The notes under the pieces are model-generated. The model was not told where the DNA came from, searched no databases, and was given only the letters and a program-made list of their open reading frames with translations. Source: Bacteroidales bacterium (GTDB lineage Bacteria; Bacteroidota; Bacteroidia; Bacteroidales; Paludibacteraceae). Taken from it: a stretch of DNA of 64,000 nucleotides. Positions 32,844 to 40,905 of this stretch are shown piece after piece. The first letter of the stretch is position 1. Each line of letters starts with the position of its first letter. The translations under genes were made by a program, and so were the position numbers. The stretch covers positions 1 through 64,000 of the forward strand of contig DUQG01000003.1 in assembly GCA_012837935.1 (NCBI GenBank), read 5' to 3'.

Positions 32844-33965
32844 TTATAGAACTTTTGTAAAGCGACTAAGAAAAAAATCAGCATCCGCTTTTGTCAAACT
32901 CAGTGGTGGAAGTAGTCGTATCACGTTTGTACCGCTTGCGCCTGTAAACACTTTTTCTTCGAAAAGCAATTTTCTACGCAAATCTTTCACCGGATAATCC
33001 ATCTCAATACCAATCATCAATCCGCGTCCTCTTACCTCTTTAATACCTGAAATATTTTTTAGCTTTTCCATTAAATAGTTGCCTACTTCTTTTGCGTTTT
33101 GCACCAAGTTTTCATCTTTCATCACATCCAACACGGCAATCCCCGCAGCACAAGCCAAATGATTACCACCGAAAGTAGTACCCAGCATTCCGTACACGGC
33201 TTCAAATATCGGACTAATAAGCACACCACCAATCGGGAAACCGTTACCCATTCCTTTAGCAACAGTAATCAAATCGGGACGAATATCGGCGTACTGATGA
33301 GCGAAAAACTTACCGCTGCGTCCGTAGCCAGATTGAATTTCATCCAAAATCAGCACTGTTCCTGTTTCGGTGCAGATTTTTCGCAGTTCTTGCAAAAACT
33401 CAGTTTCCGCTATTTGAATACCACCTACACCTTGTATGCCTTCCACGATAGCAGCACAAACATCCTTTTTTATCAGCACTTTACGAGCAGCTTCGATATC
33501 GTTGAGCGGAACAAATTCCACTTCTAAATTATCATTGACGGGTGCTACAATTTTTGGATTGTCGGTAATTTTTACGGCTGCCGATGTGCGACCGTGAAAG
33601 GCTTTGCTAAATGCAAGCACTTTTTTTCTGCCATTATGGAATGATGCTAATTTCAGCGCATTTTCATTGGCTTCCGCACCTGAATTTACTAAAAAAAGTG
33701 AGTAATCTTCGTAGCCGGAAAGTTTTCCCAACTTTTCAGCCAATTCCACTTGTAGCGGATTTTTTACCGAATTGGAATAAAAAACCAACTTCTGCATCTG
33801 CTCACTCATCATTTTGAGATAATGCGGATGCGAATGTCCGATGGAAATTACGGCATGACCACCGTACAAATCCAAATATTCCGTGCCGTTACTGTCGTAA
33901 GTACGGCAGTCTTTCCCTTTGGTAATTTCTATATCAAAAAGCGGATATACGTCAAAAAGTTTCAT
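32844..33965 (-). CDS. argD: Acetylornithine aminotransferase-type class III aminotransferase
   Basis: 373 residues, fold-type I PLP enzyme. 'YLDLYGGHAVISIGHSHP' near the N-terminus, 'FVNSGAEANENALKLA'-type phosphate-binding motif at ~95-110, 'AFHGRTSAA', 'LILDEIQSGYGRSGKFFA', and the PLP lysine in 'TVAKGMGNGFPIGG' (~residue 234). It transfers an amino group from N-acetylornithine to 2-oxoglutarate (reverse in arginine synthesis); the Bacteroidota enzyme can act on N-succinylornithine. It stands alone here, away from other arg genes, with a clear promoter 26 bases upstream. Ornithine aminotransferase is the main alternative. Confidence 0.88.
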   Translation of the reverse strand: MKLFDVYPLFDIEITKGKDCRTYDSNGTEYLDLYGGHAVISIGHSHPHYLKMMSEQMQKLVFYSNSVKNPLQVELAEKLGKLSGYEDYSLFLVNSGAEANENALKLASFHNGRKKVLAFSKAFHGRTSAAVKITDNPKIVAPVNDNLEVEFVPLNDIEAARKVLIKKDVCAAIVEGIQGVGGIQIAETEFLQELRKICTETGTVLILDEIQSGYGRSGKFFAHQYADIRPDLITVAKGMGNGFPIGGVLISPIFEAVYGMLGTTFGGNHLACAAGIAVLDVMKDENLVQNAKEVGNYLMEKLKNISGIKEVRGRGLMIGIEMDYPVKDLRRKLLFEEKVFTGASGTNVIRLLPPLSLTKADADFFLSRFTKVL

Positions 33966-33990
33966 TCTGTAAAGTGATTGAAATCAGTTG

Positions 33991-34022
33991 CAAAAGTAGT
34001 GAAAAAATAGTCCTGTTGCAAA
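33991..34022 (-). promoter_or_regulatory. argD promoter
   Basis: On the - strand: TTTG (34022-34019), 20 bases, TACTTTTG (33998-33991), then ATG 26 bases further on. Both elements and spacing fit the Bacteroidota consensus TTTG-N~20-TAnnTTTG. Confidence 0.65.
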
Positions 34023-34317
34023 AAACAAGAGAATAAAGATAAAAGAGCAAGGAACAAAGATGTTTATTGATTTGAACATAAATTAACGCAGCTTCCATTT
34101 GTGTTGGAGTCTGTCGGTATTTTGCCGACGAATAGAACACAAATAACGCAAATTCCACAAAATAACACAAATTTTCTTTTTATTTGGGTTATTGTATTTG
34201 TAGCTAATTACTTATAAAAGCTATTGATATTTAGCATCGATTTTGGTGCATAGGTCTCGATTTTGGATAGTACATTTATTTTTCAAAAAAACAAACGAAA
34301 AATTAAAAATAAAACCC
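34023..34317. other. Gene-free spacer with short repeats
   Basis: Holds AAAAGAGCAAGGAACAAAGA (34041-34060), shared with ~15789 and ~54829, a small GTCGG/CCGAC hairpin (34113-34129), and a run of AACACAAAT-type motifs. No gene is seen. Confidence 0.5.
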
Positions 34318-34325
34318 TACATTTG
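34318..34325 (+). promoter_or_regulatory. Probable promoter core for SIMPL gene
   Basis: TACATTTG matches TAnnTTTG, 39 bases before the ATG. Confidence 0.5.
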
Positions 34326-34364
34326 TCGTATTAAAAAAAACAGATTAATTTAAACAAAATAAGT

Positions 34365-35066
34365 ATGAAAAACAGAATTATCGAAGCAAGTATTTTGGCT
34401 TTGGGTATATTGCTAATGGGACTTGCAATCAAAAGCGGAATAAAAACCTTCTCGCAGCGGGATAGAGTAGTGAATGTAAAAGGACTTGCAGAAATGGAAG
34501 TGCAAGCGGATAAAGTAATTTGGCCCCTCGTTTATAAAGATGTGGGTAACGACTTGCCCTCAATCTACAATAACTTAGGTGCAAAAAATCAGACTATTGT
34601 TTCATTCCTGAAATCAAATGGAATTACCGATGATGAAATTAGTATTTCCGCACCAAAAGTGATAGACTTTCAGGCAGAAAGATATAGCTCGAACGTTTCA
34701 CCATATCGATATAATATTACGGCGGTTATAACGGTCAGTTCGGATAAGGTGGATTTGGTGCGTAAACTGATAAGCGAGCAAGGCGAACTGCTAAAACAGG
34801 GAATTGCTGTAAGTGGCGGCGACTATGAGTACAATGTACAGTTTATGTTTACCAAACTGAACGAGATTAAGCCGAAAATGATTGAAGATGCCACTAAAAA
34901 TGCTCGTGAAGCTGCCGTGAAATTTGCAGAAGATTCCGACAGCAAGTTGGGTAAAATAAAAAGTGCCAGTCAAGGTCTTTTCTCCATCACCGACCGTGAT
35001 GAAAACACCCCTCATATCAAAAATGTGCGAGTGGTAAGCACTATCGAATATTATTTGAAAGATTGA
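34365..35066 (+). CDS. SIMPL (DUF541) domain protein
   Basis: 233 residues with an N-terminal membrane anchor or uncleaved signal (~8-28, 'ASILALGILLMGLAIKSG'). The rest is a SIMPL/DUF541 domain, starting at 'VNVKGLAEMEVQADKVIW' and ending in a short strand 'VRVVSTIEYYLKD'. Family members are periplasmic, form ring-shaped assemblies in some species, and have been tied to oxidative-stress tolerance; the molecular role is unsettled. It ends in TGA followed by TAA. Monocistronic, with promoter core upstream and two hairpins downstream. Confidence 0.88.
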   Translation: MKNRIIEASILALGILLMGLAIKSGIKTFSQRDRVVNVKGLAEMEVQADKVIWPLVYKDVGNDLPSIYNNLGAKNQTIVSFLKSNGITDDEISISAPKVIDFQAERYSSNVSPYRYNITAVITVSSDKVDLVRKLISEQGELLKQGIAVSGGDYEYNVQFMFTKLNEIKPKMIEDATKNAREAAVKFAEDSDSKLGKIKSASQGLFSITDRDENTPHIKNVRVVSTIEYYLKD

Positions 35067-35070
35067 TAAA

Positions 35071-35096
35071 ATAGCTGCTAACTTGAGTTAGCTGCT
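35071..35096 (+). terminator. Hairpin terminator after SIMPL gene
   Basis: AGCTGCTAACTTGAGTTAGC then TGCTTATT: the same core as the palindrome in the two 121-bp direct repeats (22786, 23816). Confidence 0.6.
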
Positions 35097-35110
35097 TATT
35101 AAAACAAAAA

Positions 35111-35135
35111 GAGTTGTCTCAAAACGAGACAACTC
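35111..35135. terminator. Bidirectional terminator between converging genes
   Basis: GAGTTGTCTC, loop AAAA(C), GAGACAACTC: ten-base arms, A-rich before and T-rich after, midway between the SIMPL gene and the T9SS gene. Confidence 0.8.
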
Positions 35136-35161
35136 CCTTTATCATATAGCTTTCCTTTCCC

Positions 35162-36523
35162 CTATTTTTTTATCAGTTTATTCTTGTAAACACCTTCTTT
35201 GGTGTTCAATAGAACAATGTAGATACCCTTTGCTAAAGAGCTTACATTCACGTAATTATTTTTACCCGAGACATTCAACATTTCTGCTCCCCGTAAATCA
35301 ATAATTGTAACTTTATCTACTACCAAATCTTTAGGCAGATAAAATCCTTTGTCGGTAAAATTGGGATAAATGGAAATTTCTTTTGTAAAGACATTTTTTA
35401 ATCCTGTTTGTTCAGATTGGAAACGTATTGCATCAACTTTCAACACAGAGCCTACACCACTTCCACTCGTAAAGATCATGACTACTTTTGCCGGTACAAA
35501 TCTTAGATCAATAGAAACTTCTTCTTTCTTATACTCGGCTGAAGGATGCAATCGATGTCCTATTGTATGTACCTTTTCGTCTGCGTCGTCCAGAAAATTA
35601 AGGTATAGAGCTGCTGGATGCTCAGAACAATCACCTGATTCAGTGAGCTTGTAGTAAAATTCAAACACATCTCGTTGGTTGGTAAATGGAAGTCCTTCAT
35701 AAAAGATATTAGATGTATAATCAGTCTGATAACCATTTGAGAGATTGCCACCATAGTTCTCTGTCGTAGTTAATTCAAATGCATATTGTCCTGCGTATGC
35801 ATCTTCGGTTTTTTTACCGGTTTCATAAACGTAATACCAATCATCGGCTTTTTCTGCCGAAACTTCTATCCATTCTTCAAAATCACCATTTAGAAGTGTC
35901 GGCTGTGATTCTACACCGGTAAATTCTATCTTATCAATAGTAAGCGCACCATTTACTTCAGTATTGTCAGCCATAGTGATAAATCCAATTATTACAGAAT
36001 CAGGTGTTTCTGTTAATGCTGAGGGTGTGTTAAATTTCAATTCAAAAGCTGTGTATTCAGTAGCATTTGAAAATATATTCAGATAGGTTCCTATATTGGC
36101 ACCATCTTTTGAAAAAATCACAATCATCGCTCCCATAGCCTCATCATTTGCTTGCCATTTGTAATATCCTTTTATCCCTGTGGGTTTTTGATTGTAGGGT
36201 ATTCCACCATGTATGTTAGAAAAATCGGGGGCACCTTCGGAGAAATCAGGCTCACCCGAAACGTTAGAGCTTGCTATTAAACCACCGATTTTTATCTGTA
36301 CACCTGTCGAACTTTCATAACCGGCTACTTTGGTTATTAAAGAAGCATCCGAAAATAGATATTGTGGATCAAAGACGTACGGGTTAGTCGCATAATTTGT
36401 AGGATAACAGCCTTTTACGGTTGTCCAGTTCTCAAATCCCGCGTTGGGAATAGGAGTAATAGTGCTTTGTGCCGAAAGCAAGGTAGCACACAACAGCAGA
36501 AGGGGTAAAATTAAATTTTTCAT
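35162..36523 (-). CDS. Secreted T9SS protein with two carbohydrate-binding-like beta-domains
   Basis: 453 residues with a signal peptide (1-18). Two related beta-sandwich domains follow. The first (~24-205) begins 'IPNAGFENWTTVKGCYPTNY' and has 'GIKGYYKWQANDEAMGAM'; the second (~210-375) begins 'LLNGDFEEWIEVSAEKADDW' and contains 'FEFYYKLTESGDCSEHPAAL'. This 'GFE.W' opening plus 'G.YKW' pattern is like the PCMD / carbohydrate-binding-type jelly rolls of Bacteroidota. Residues ~385-453 are a T9SS sorting domain ('ISIYPNFTDKGFYLP', 'KGIYIVLLNTKEGVYKNKLI'). No catalytic residues seen; likely a surface glycan-binding or structural protein. Monocistronic. Confidence 0.8.
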   Translation of the reverse strand: MKNLILPLLLLCATLLSAQSTITPIPNAGFENWTTVKGCYPTNYATNPYVFDPQYLFSDASLITKVAGYESSTGVQIKIGGLIASSNVSGEPDFSEGAPDFSNIHGGIPYNQKPTGIKGYYKWQANDEAMGAMIVIFSKDGANIGTYLNIFSNATEYTAFELKFNTPSALTETPDSVIIGFITMADNTEVNGALTIDKIEFTGVESQPTLLNGDFEEWIEVSAEKADDWYYVYETGKKTEDAYAGQYAFELTTTENYGGNLSNGYQTDYTSNIFYEGLPFTNQRDVFEFYYKLTESGDCSEHPAALYLNFLDDADEKVHTIGHRLHPSAEYKKEEVSIDLRFVPAKVVMIFTSGSGVGSVLKVDAIRFQSEQTGLKNVFTKEISIYPNFTDKGFYLPKDLVVDKVTIIDLRGAEMLNVSGKNNYVNVSSLAKGIYIVLLNTKEGVYKNKLIKK

Positions 36524-36586
36524 ATCGTTTTTGTCAGAGTTTAAAGTGCTGACGCCGCACCGTTAAATGAATAAATAGATTATTTA

Positions 36587-37599
36587 ATTAGTGCCCACTA
36601 AAGATTAGAAAATGCTCTTTAAAAAATTGATATGCTGTGCTTTACAGGTCTTTTTTCGGCGTGACGATTTGAATTTTTATTTTTGTTCTTTTTATTTATG
36701 AAAGAACAATGAATAAAGGCAAATCCGTATATTCGCAAATTGTAGGATTTCTACCTCATCGAGTTTTTGACACCATTCTGCAAAAATAATGACGGCAACA
36801 GAAACGTAAAACATTTTACATGTTGGAATCAACTTTTTGTAATGGCATTTGGACAACTTATTAACTGTGAGAGTTTATGTGATTTGATTGTGACAATTAA
36901 TGCTCACAGCAAAAAAAGTCATCATCTCGAATTTGGAAAAAGTGCTACTCGCAGCAATCTCTCTAAAGCAAATGAAAATCGTAATTATGGAATTTTTGAA
37001 AAATTTGCATATTATCTAATCGGAGTTGCCGAACAAAAATAGGAGTCTTTATTTATAGTCAGAGCTAAAAAGAATCGGAAGTTTGAAGTTGTAAGTCAGA
37101 ATTTGATAGATGAGGCTACAGATATCTTAGCTGATCAAACAGGTCTATTGAAAGGGTTTATACTTCTAAAGAGTACCCTGAAAGTTTCAGAAGAATTGCA
37201 TTTTACGACAGGGATAAGAACACGACACTCATATTCCTGACGAATAATTTTGAACTCGCAGCCGAACAAGTTGCAATGCTTTATAAGAATCGTTGGCAAT
37301 TAGAACTGTTTTTTTAATGGATTAAACAGCATCTGAGAATCAAATCATTTCGGGGAACTTCCCAAAAAGCTGTCAAAATCCAAATATACAGTGCTATTAT
37401 CGCATATTGCTTGGTTGCCATTGTAGGACACAACCTACAAATCAAGCGTACAACTTAAGAGATTTTACAAATTTTAGGAATCTCTTTCTTTATACAGAAC
37501 GCCTGTAAATGAACTATTTACGAATATAGATATCAATAATGTCAAAGAACGTATTGATAATCAACCGGCACTTGGTTTATTTTAAGTGGACAGCAGTGA
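36587..37599 (+). mobile_element. Decayed IS4-family insertion sequence
   Basis: Bracketed by a 9-bp direct repeat GATTATTTA (36578-36586 and 37600-37608), as expected for IS4 target duplication. The ends TTAGTGC-CCACT and the inverse of AGTGGACAGCAGTGA are imperfect inverted repeats. The element is ~1.0 kb, shorter than an intact member, because of an internal deletion near 37042. It cannot move on its own. Confidence 0.8.
36709..37585 (+). pseudogene. IS4-type transposase remnant
   Basis: The start codes for MNKGKSVYSQIVGFLPHRVF, then a frameshift near 36785 leads into a DUF4372-like N-domain ('NVKHFTCWNQLFVMAFGQL', 'SRSNLSKANENRNYGIFEKF'). After a TAG at 37040 the frame jumps to 'FIVRAKKNRKFEVVSQ', so most of the first catalytic (DD) part is deleted. 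Another frameshift near 37178 leads to 'LTNNFELAAEQVAMLYKNRW' and 'QLELFF-stop-WIKQHLRIKSF', which carries the IS4 Y-(2)-R-(3)-E-(6)-K signature with a TAA where Lys is expected, then 'IQIYSAIIAYCLVAIVGHN'. Several further stops follow. Clearly non-functional. Confidence 0.88.
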
Positions 37600-37608
37600 G
37601 ATTATTTA

Positions 37609-38059
37609 GTTGATTAAAAGATTGATTTTAATTCAGTTTTGACGTGTGAAACCCAAAGGATTTTCCAACATCCATGAGCATGAAAATTTCGTATGGTTGT
37701 TGTACTTCGTGTGCTACAGAACCCACACCCCTGAACTCGTATCATACCTATTTTCAAGCTGCATGATATGATCTCTTGCTAAAACGTGAATATATTAATG
37801 AGGAGTAAAACGCTATTTTTACTCCTACCAAAGCACTTTGGCAACAGTCAAAACGAGGTAAAAGGGTACAAATGGCGTTCATAATCAATGAATTGTGAAT
37901 GTTATACACACAAAGATAGAATATTTTTTTAATAAAGCAAAACTTAACTTTGTTTTGAGCGTTTTTTGACTTTATTGGAAAAATTCTTTGTTGTAGGCGG
38001 TGTTTTTTTAATTGAATGTTTTGAAACAGCCCCTTTTATCTTCTGTCTACTTCTTTCAT
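37609..38059. other. Gene-free degenerate region
   Basis: About 450 AT-rich bases between the IS remnant and the htpG fragment. No convincing open frame or known motif on either strand; probably old coding or insertion debris. Confidence 0.5.
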
Positions 38060-38135
38060 CTACAACAATTCAACGCTTCTTTTCACAAACTTTGCCTGCG
38101 GTTCGCCTTTTAGCATATTGTTGGCAAGCAGTGCC
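38060..38135 (-). pseudogene. 3' fragment of an htpG gene
   Basis: Read on the - strand, it gives 'ALLANNMLKGEPQAKFVKRS' plus VELL and a stop, against 'ALLANNMLKGEPLAKFVKRS' plus IELM at the C-terminus of the intact htpG (55323-57386). About 75 bases match at roughly 80-85%, and similarity stops abruptly upstream. A diverged duplicate or a foreign htpG tail left by recombination. Confidence 0.85.
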
Positions 38136-38166
38136 GTAAATTTTAATAAATTTGTTGAAATTGTTT

Positions 38167-38541
38167 TTAGAGGTTTAATAGCTTTTTAATTTCTTCTGAA
38201 TAAAAAAGTTTAATGTTACGTTTTATAAATTTCAAATAAAGTTCTTGTCCCAAATCGGTCAAAAAGTAATACTTTCTGTACGGACCTTTGTTCCCTTTTC
38301 TCATTTCGTAGCTCAATACGTTAATTTGTTCGTATTTTCGTAGTGCTCTGTACAAACTTTGCTCTTCCCAAGAGATTGTACCATTCGATTTTCTAATGAC
38401 GAAATCCCTGATTTCATCTACACACATTCTATCTTCTTGCAAAGCCAGAAAAGTCCACAACGTAAGTTGTCCTTTTTTATAAGTTTCTTCCCAAGAAGAC
38501 AGCAGTTCTTGTAATTTTTTTTCTCTTTTCATACACATCAA
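38167..38541 (-). CDS. PadR-type winged-helix transcriptional regulator
   Basis: 124 residues. PadR pattern: 'KKGQLTLWTFLALQEDRMC' (helix 1 and turn), 'ISWEEQSLYRALRKYEQINVL' (recognition helix region) and the wing 'NKGPYRKYYFLTDLGQELY'. PadR proteins are usually dimeric repressors responding to small phenolics or other ligands. It has a very short C-terminal helix, so dimerisation may be minimal. Start could be the ATG at codon 4 (MKREKKLQ). It is flanked by the htpG fragment and a long palindromic repeat, with no obvious target gene divergently placed. Confidence 0.8.
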   Translation of the reverse strand: MMCMKREKKLQELLSSWEETYKKGQLTLWTFLALQEDRMCVDEIRDFVIRKSNGTISWEEQSLYRALRKYEQINVLSYEMRKGNKGPYRKYYFLTDLGQELYLKFIKRNIKLFYSEEIKKLLNL

Positions 38542-38765
38542 CTAGTATTAAACAAAAGGGTTAGTACAAAAATATGATAATGTTTTTAAACAACAAAGAA
38601 AAATTTCAATTATTTTTCAAATATTTTTATGCTCGTTTCATATATGCTAAAAATCAAAGGGAAACCGAATTGTTAAATAAGCAAAAGATAGGAAACTACT
38701 TTTTATATGTAGTGTAATTTGTTTTATTGAAAAGAAAAGAATAGAAAAGAATAGAATAAGATAAA

Positions 38766-38985
38766 ATGATTATCCACATGTGTTTCTAATACTTTTTTCA
38801 GTTGCCACTGCTTGTCCCGATTACTTTCGGGGACTTTTAAGTCGTGGGTAGCTTGAAAGTGAAGTACAAGGGCTTTAGCCTAAGATTATTTAAATTTCGG
38901 CTAAAGCCGATTGAATTTCCAACTATTTACCCACGCCCTAAAGGAACGTGGCAATTGAATAGGAAGTTTTGCGGATATACATATA
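38766..38985. repeat. Long palindromic repeat, GGCTTTAGCC family (copy 4)
   Basis: 220 bases nearly identical, in reverse orientation, to 21379-21614 (ATGATTATCCACATG ... GCGGATATACATATA). It fills part of the 526-base spacer between the PadR gene and the utilisation-locus regulator; the rest (38542-38765) is AT-rich with no gene. Confidence 0.85.
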
Positions 38986-39026
38986 AGATAAAAACGATTT
39001 CCTTATTATTATATCATTATTTTTTC

Positions 39027-39034
39027 TAATTTTG
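39027..39034 (+). promoter_or_regulatory. Probable promoter core for the PUL regulator
   Basis: TAATTTTG matches TAnnTTTG, 33 bases before the ATG. Confidence 0.5.
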
Positions 39035-39067
39035 TAGAATAAATATTCGTAAATAAGCTGATGTGTA

Positions 39068-40726
39068 ATGAGGAATCTGATAGTTTTTTTAGTGTTTTTT
39101 CTAATCTTTGTTATCCCGGTTTCAGCGTTGGACAAGGAAACCGACTCGCTGATGCGCGTGTATGACGAACTGCTAAGTAAATACGAAACATATATTACTG
39201 AAAGGCACGACCGCATTGATAATCTGAAATTTGAAGCGGGAAAACAGTTCCTTACACCTCAGCAGCTTTATTCTGTCAATCAGCAAATTTACAAAGAATA
39301 CCGCCCTTATATATCAGATTCGGCTATTGTATATTTGAAAAAAAATCTTGCTCTTGCAGAAATTATTAATAACATTGATTTACAGATAGAATCAAAATTA
39401 CAACTGGCTTATCTGCTTGCATCTATCGGTTTTTACAAAGAATCAGTAGATTTGCTGGATGAAATTAGTGAAGTTGATTTAACGCCGAATCTTCTACTTA
39501 GCTATTACAATTGCATGGAGCATACTTACGGCGAGCTTTCATATTACAGTAAAGATACGGAATTAAGCAACATCTATAGGGGAATAGCTGATAAGTATAA
39601 AAATTTGCTATTGAACATCTTACCCCAGGATAGTGATCTTTATTTAGATATTAAAGAATCGGATTTCCTAAGCATCAGGGATTTCAAAGTTGCACTTGAA
39701 ATTAATGACAAACGTTTGCAAGGTGTCCCTGAAAACAGTCAGGAATATGCTCTAATTGCTTTTCTGAGATCATTAATATACAAAGAAAGTGGTGATATAA
39801 AATCCCGCCAGAAATGGCTTTTTAAATCAGCTATTGCCGATTTGAAACTCGGAATTACTGATAATGCTTCATCGTGGGAGCTTGCCGGAATCATGTTTGA
39901 GTTGGGTGATGTGAATCGGGCATATCAGTACATTAACTATTCGGTAAATAATGCCAACATCTTCAATGCCCGACTAAGATATACACAAATAGCAGAAGGT
40001 CAGGCTATTATCAATAACGCTTACCAGTTAAATAAAGCACAGCAGGAAAAACAATTGCGGACTTTGTTGATGTTTATCAGCTTGCTGGCCTTGTTGCTCC
40101 TACTTTCAGGGGTAGGGATTTTATTTCAAAACAGAAAGATTTCAAAGGTAAACAAACAGACTGTGAAAATTAATGACCAACTGAACCATCTGAATTGGGA
40201 ATTAAGCAATTTCAACGATAAAATTAAAAACACAAACGCCGAACTTTTAGAATCGAATCAGGTAAAAGAAGAGTACATCGGACACTTTTTGTCGCTTTGC
40301 TCAATTTACATTGATAAAATGGACTCGTATCGGAAAAATATCAGAAAGAAACTATCTGTCGGTCGACTGGAAGAAGTGATTGATGACGCCAAATCGCCTG
40401 ATTTTATAGAAAACGAACTAAAAGAATTCTACGATAACTTTGACAAATCATTTTTGCAGCTTTATCCTGACTTTGTGAGTGAGTTTAACGATCTTTTGAT
40501 GGATGACGAGAAAATTATTCTGAAAAAAGACGAACTATTGAATACCGAACTGCGTATTTTTGCTCTTATCCGTCTTGGAATTGACAACAGTGCTAAAATA
40601 GCCGAATTACTTCATTATTCATCCAACACTATCTATAACTATCGTGCAAAAATTAAAAACAAAGCAAAAGTTTCCAGAAATGATTTTGAAACGATGGTAA
40701 AGAAAATAGGAACATTTACAAAATAA
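39068..40726 (+). CDS. Membrane-anchored PUL regulator (DUF6377-type, LuxR-like HTH)
   Basis: 552 residues. Signal peptide (1-20), then a helical TPR-like periplasmic region (~25-320), one membrane segment (~328-350, 'LLMFISLLALLLLLSGVGIL') and a cytoplasmic coiled coil (~355-400). The C-terminal domain (~400-552) ends in a LuxR-like helix-turn-helix: 'ELRIFALIRLGIDNSAKIAELLHYSSNTIYNYRAKIKNK' (motif at ~497-535). The layout, DUF6377 with HTH, is common next to SusC/SusD genes in Bacteroidota, where it senses a glycan outside and controls the locus inside. It directly precedes GH3-SusC-SusD-GH30, so probably regulates them. Family name from memory. Confidence 0.85.
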   Translation: MRNLIVFLVFFLIFVIPVSALDKETDSLMRVYDELLSKYETYITERHDRIDNLKFEAGKQFLTPQQLYSVNQQIYKEYRPYISDSAIVYLKKNLALAEIINNIDLQIESKLQLAYLLASIGFYKESVDLLDEISEVDLTPNLLLSYYNCMEHTYGELSYYSKDTELSNIYRGIADKYKNLLLNILPQDSDLYLDIKESDFLSIRDFKVALEINDKRLQGVPENSQEYALIAFLRSLIYKESGDIKSRQKWLFKSAIADLKLGITDNASSWELAGIMFELGDVNRAYQYINYSVNNANIFNARLRYTQIAEGQAIINNAYQLNKAQQEKQLRTLLMFISLLALLLLLSGVGILFQNRKISKVNKQTVKINDQLNHLNWELSNFNDKIKNTNAELLESNQVKEEYIGHFLSLCSIYIDKMDSYRKNIRKKLSVGRLEEVIDDAKSPDFIENELKEFYDNFDKSFLQLYPDFVSEFNDLLMDDEKIILKKDELLNTELRIFALIRLGIDNSAKIAELLHYSSNTIYNYRAKIKNKAKVSRNDFETMVKKIGTFTK

Positions 40727-40905
40727 GTAAAAATTCCATCAAAAAAACTCAATATATAATCCACTTTTTTTGAGTTTGAAATTTCATTAATGTGCTTGTT
40801 TTCAATAAATTAAAATTCAGCAGAATCCCCAAATTTTTCCATTCAGAATTTTTTGTAATTTTATTTCGTATTTTAGCTTAGAGAAAATTCTAAAACTTAA
40901 GCAAT

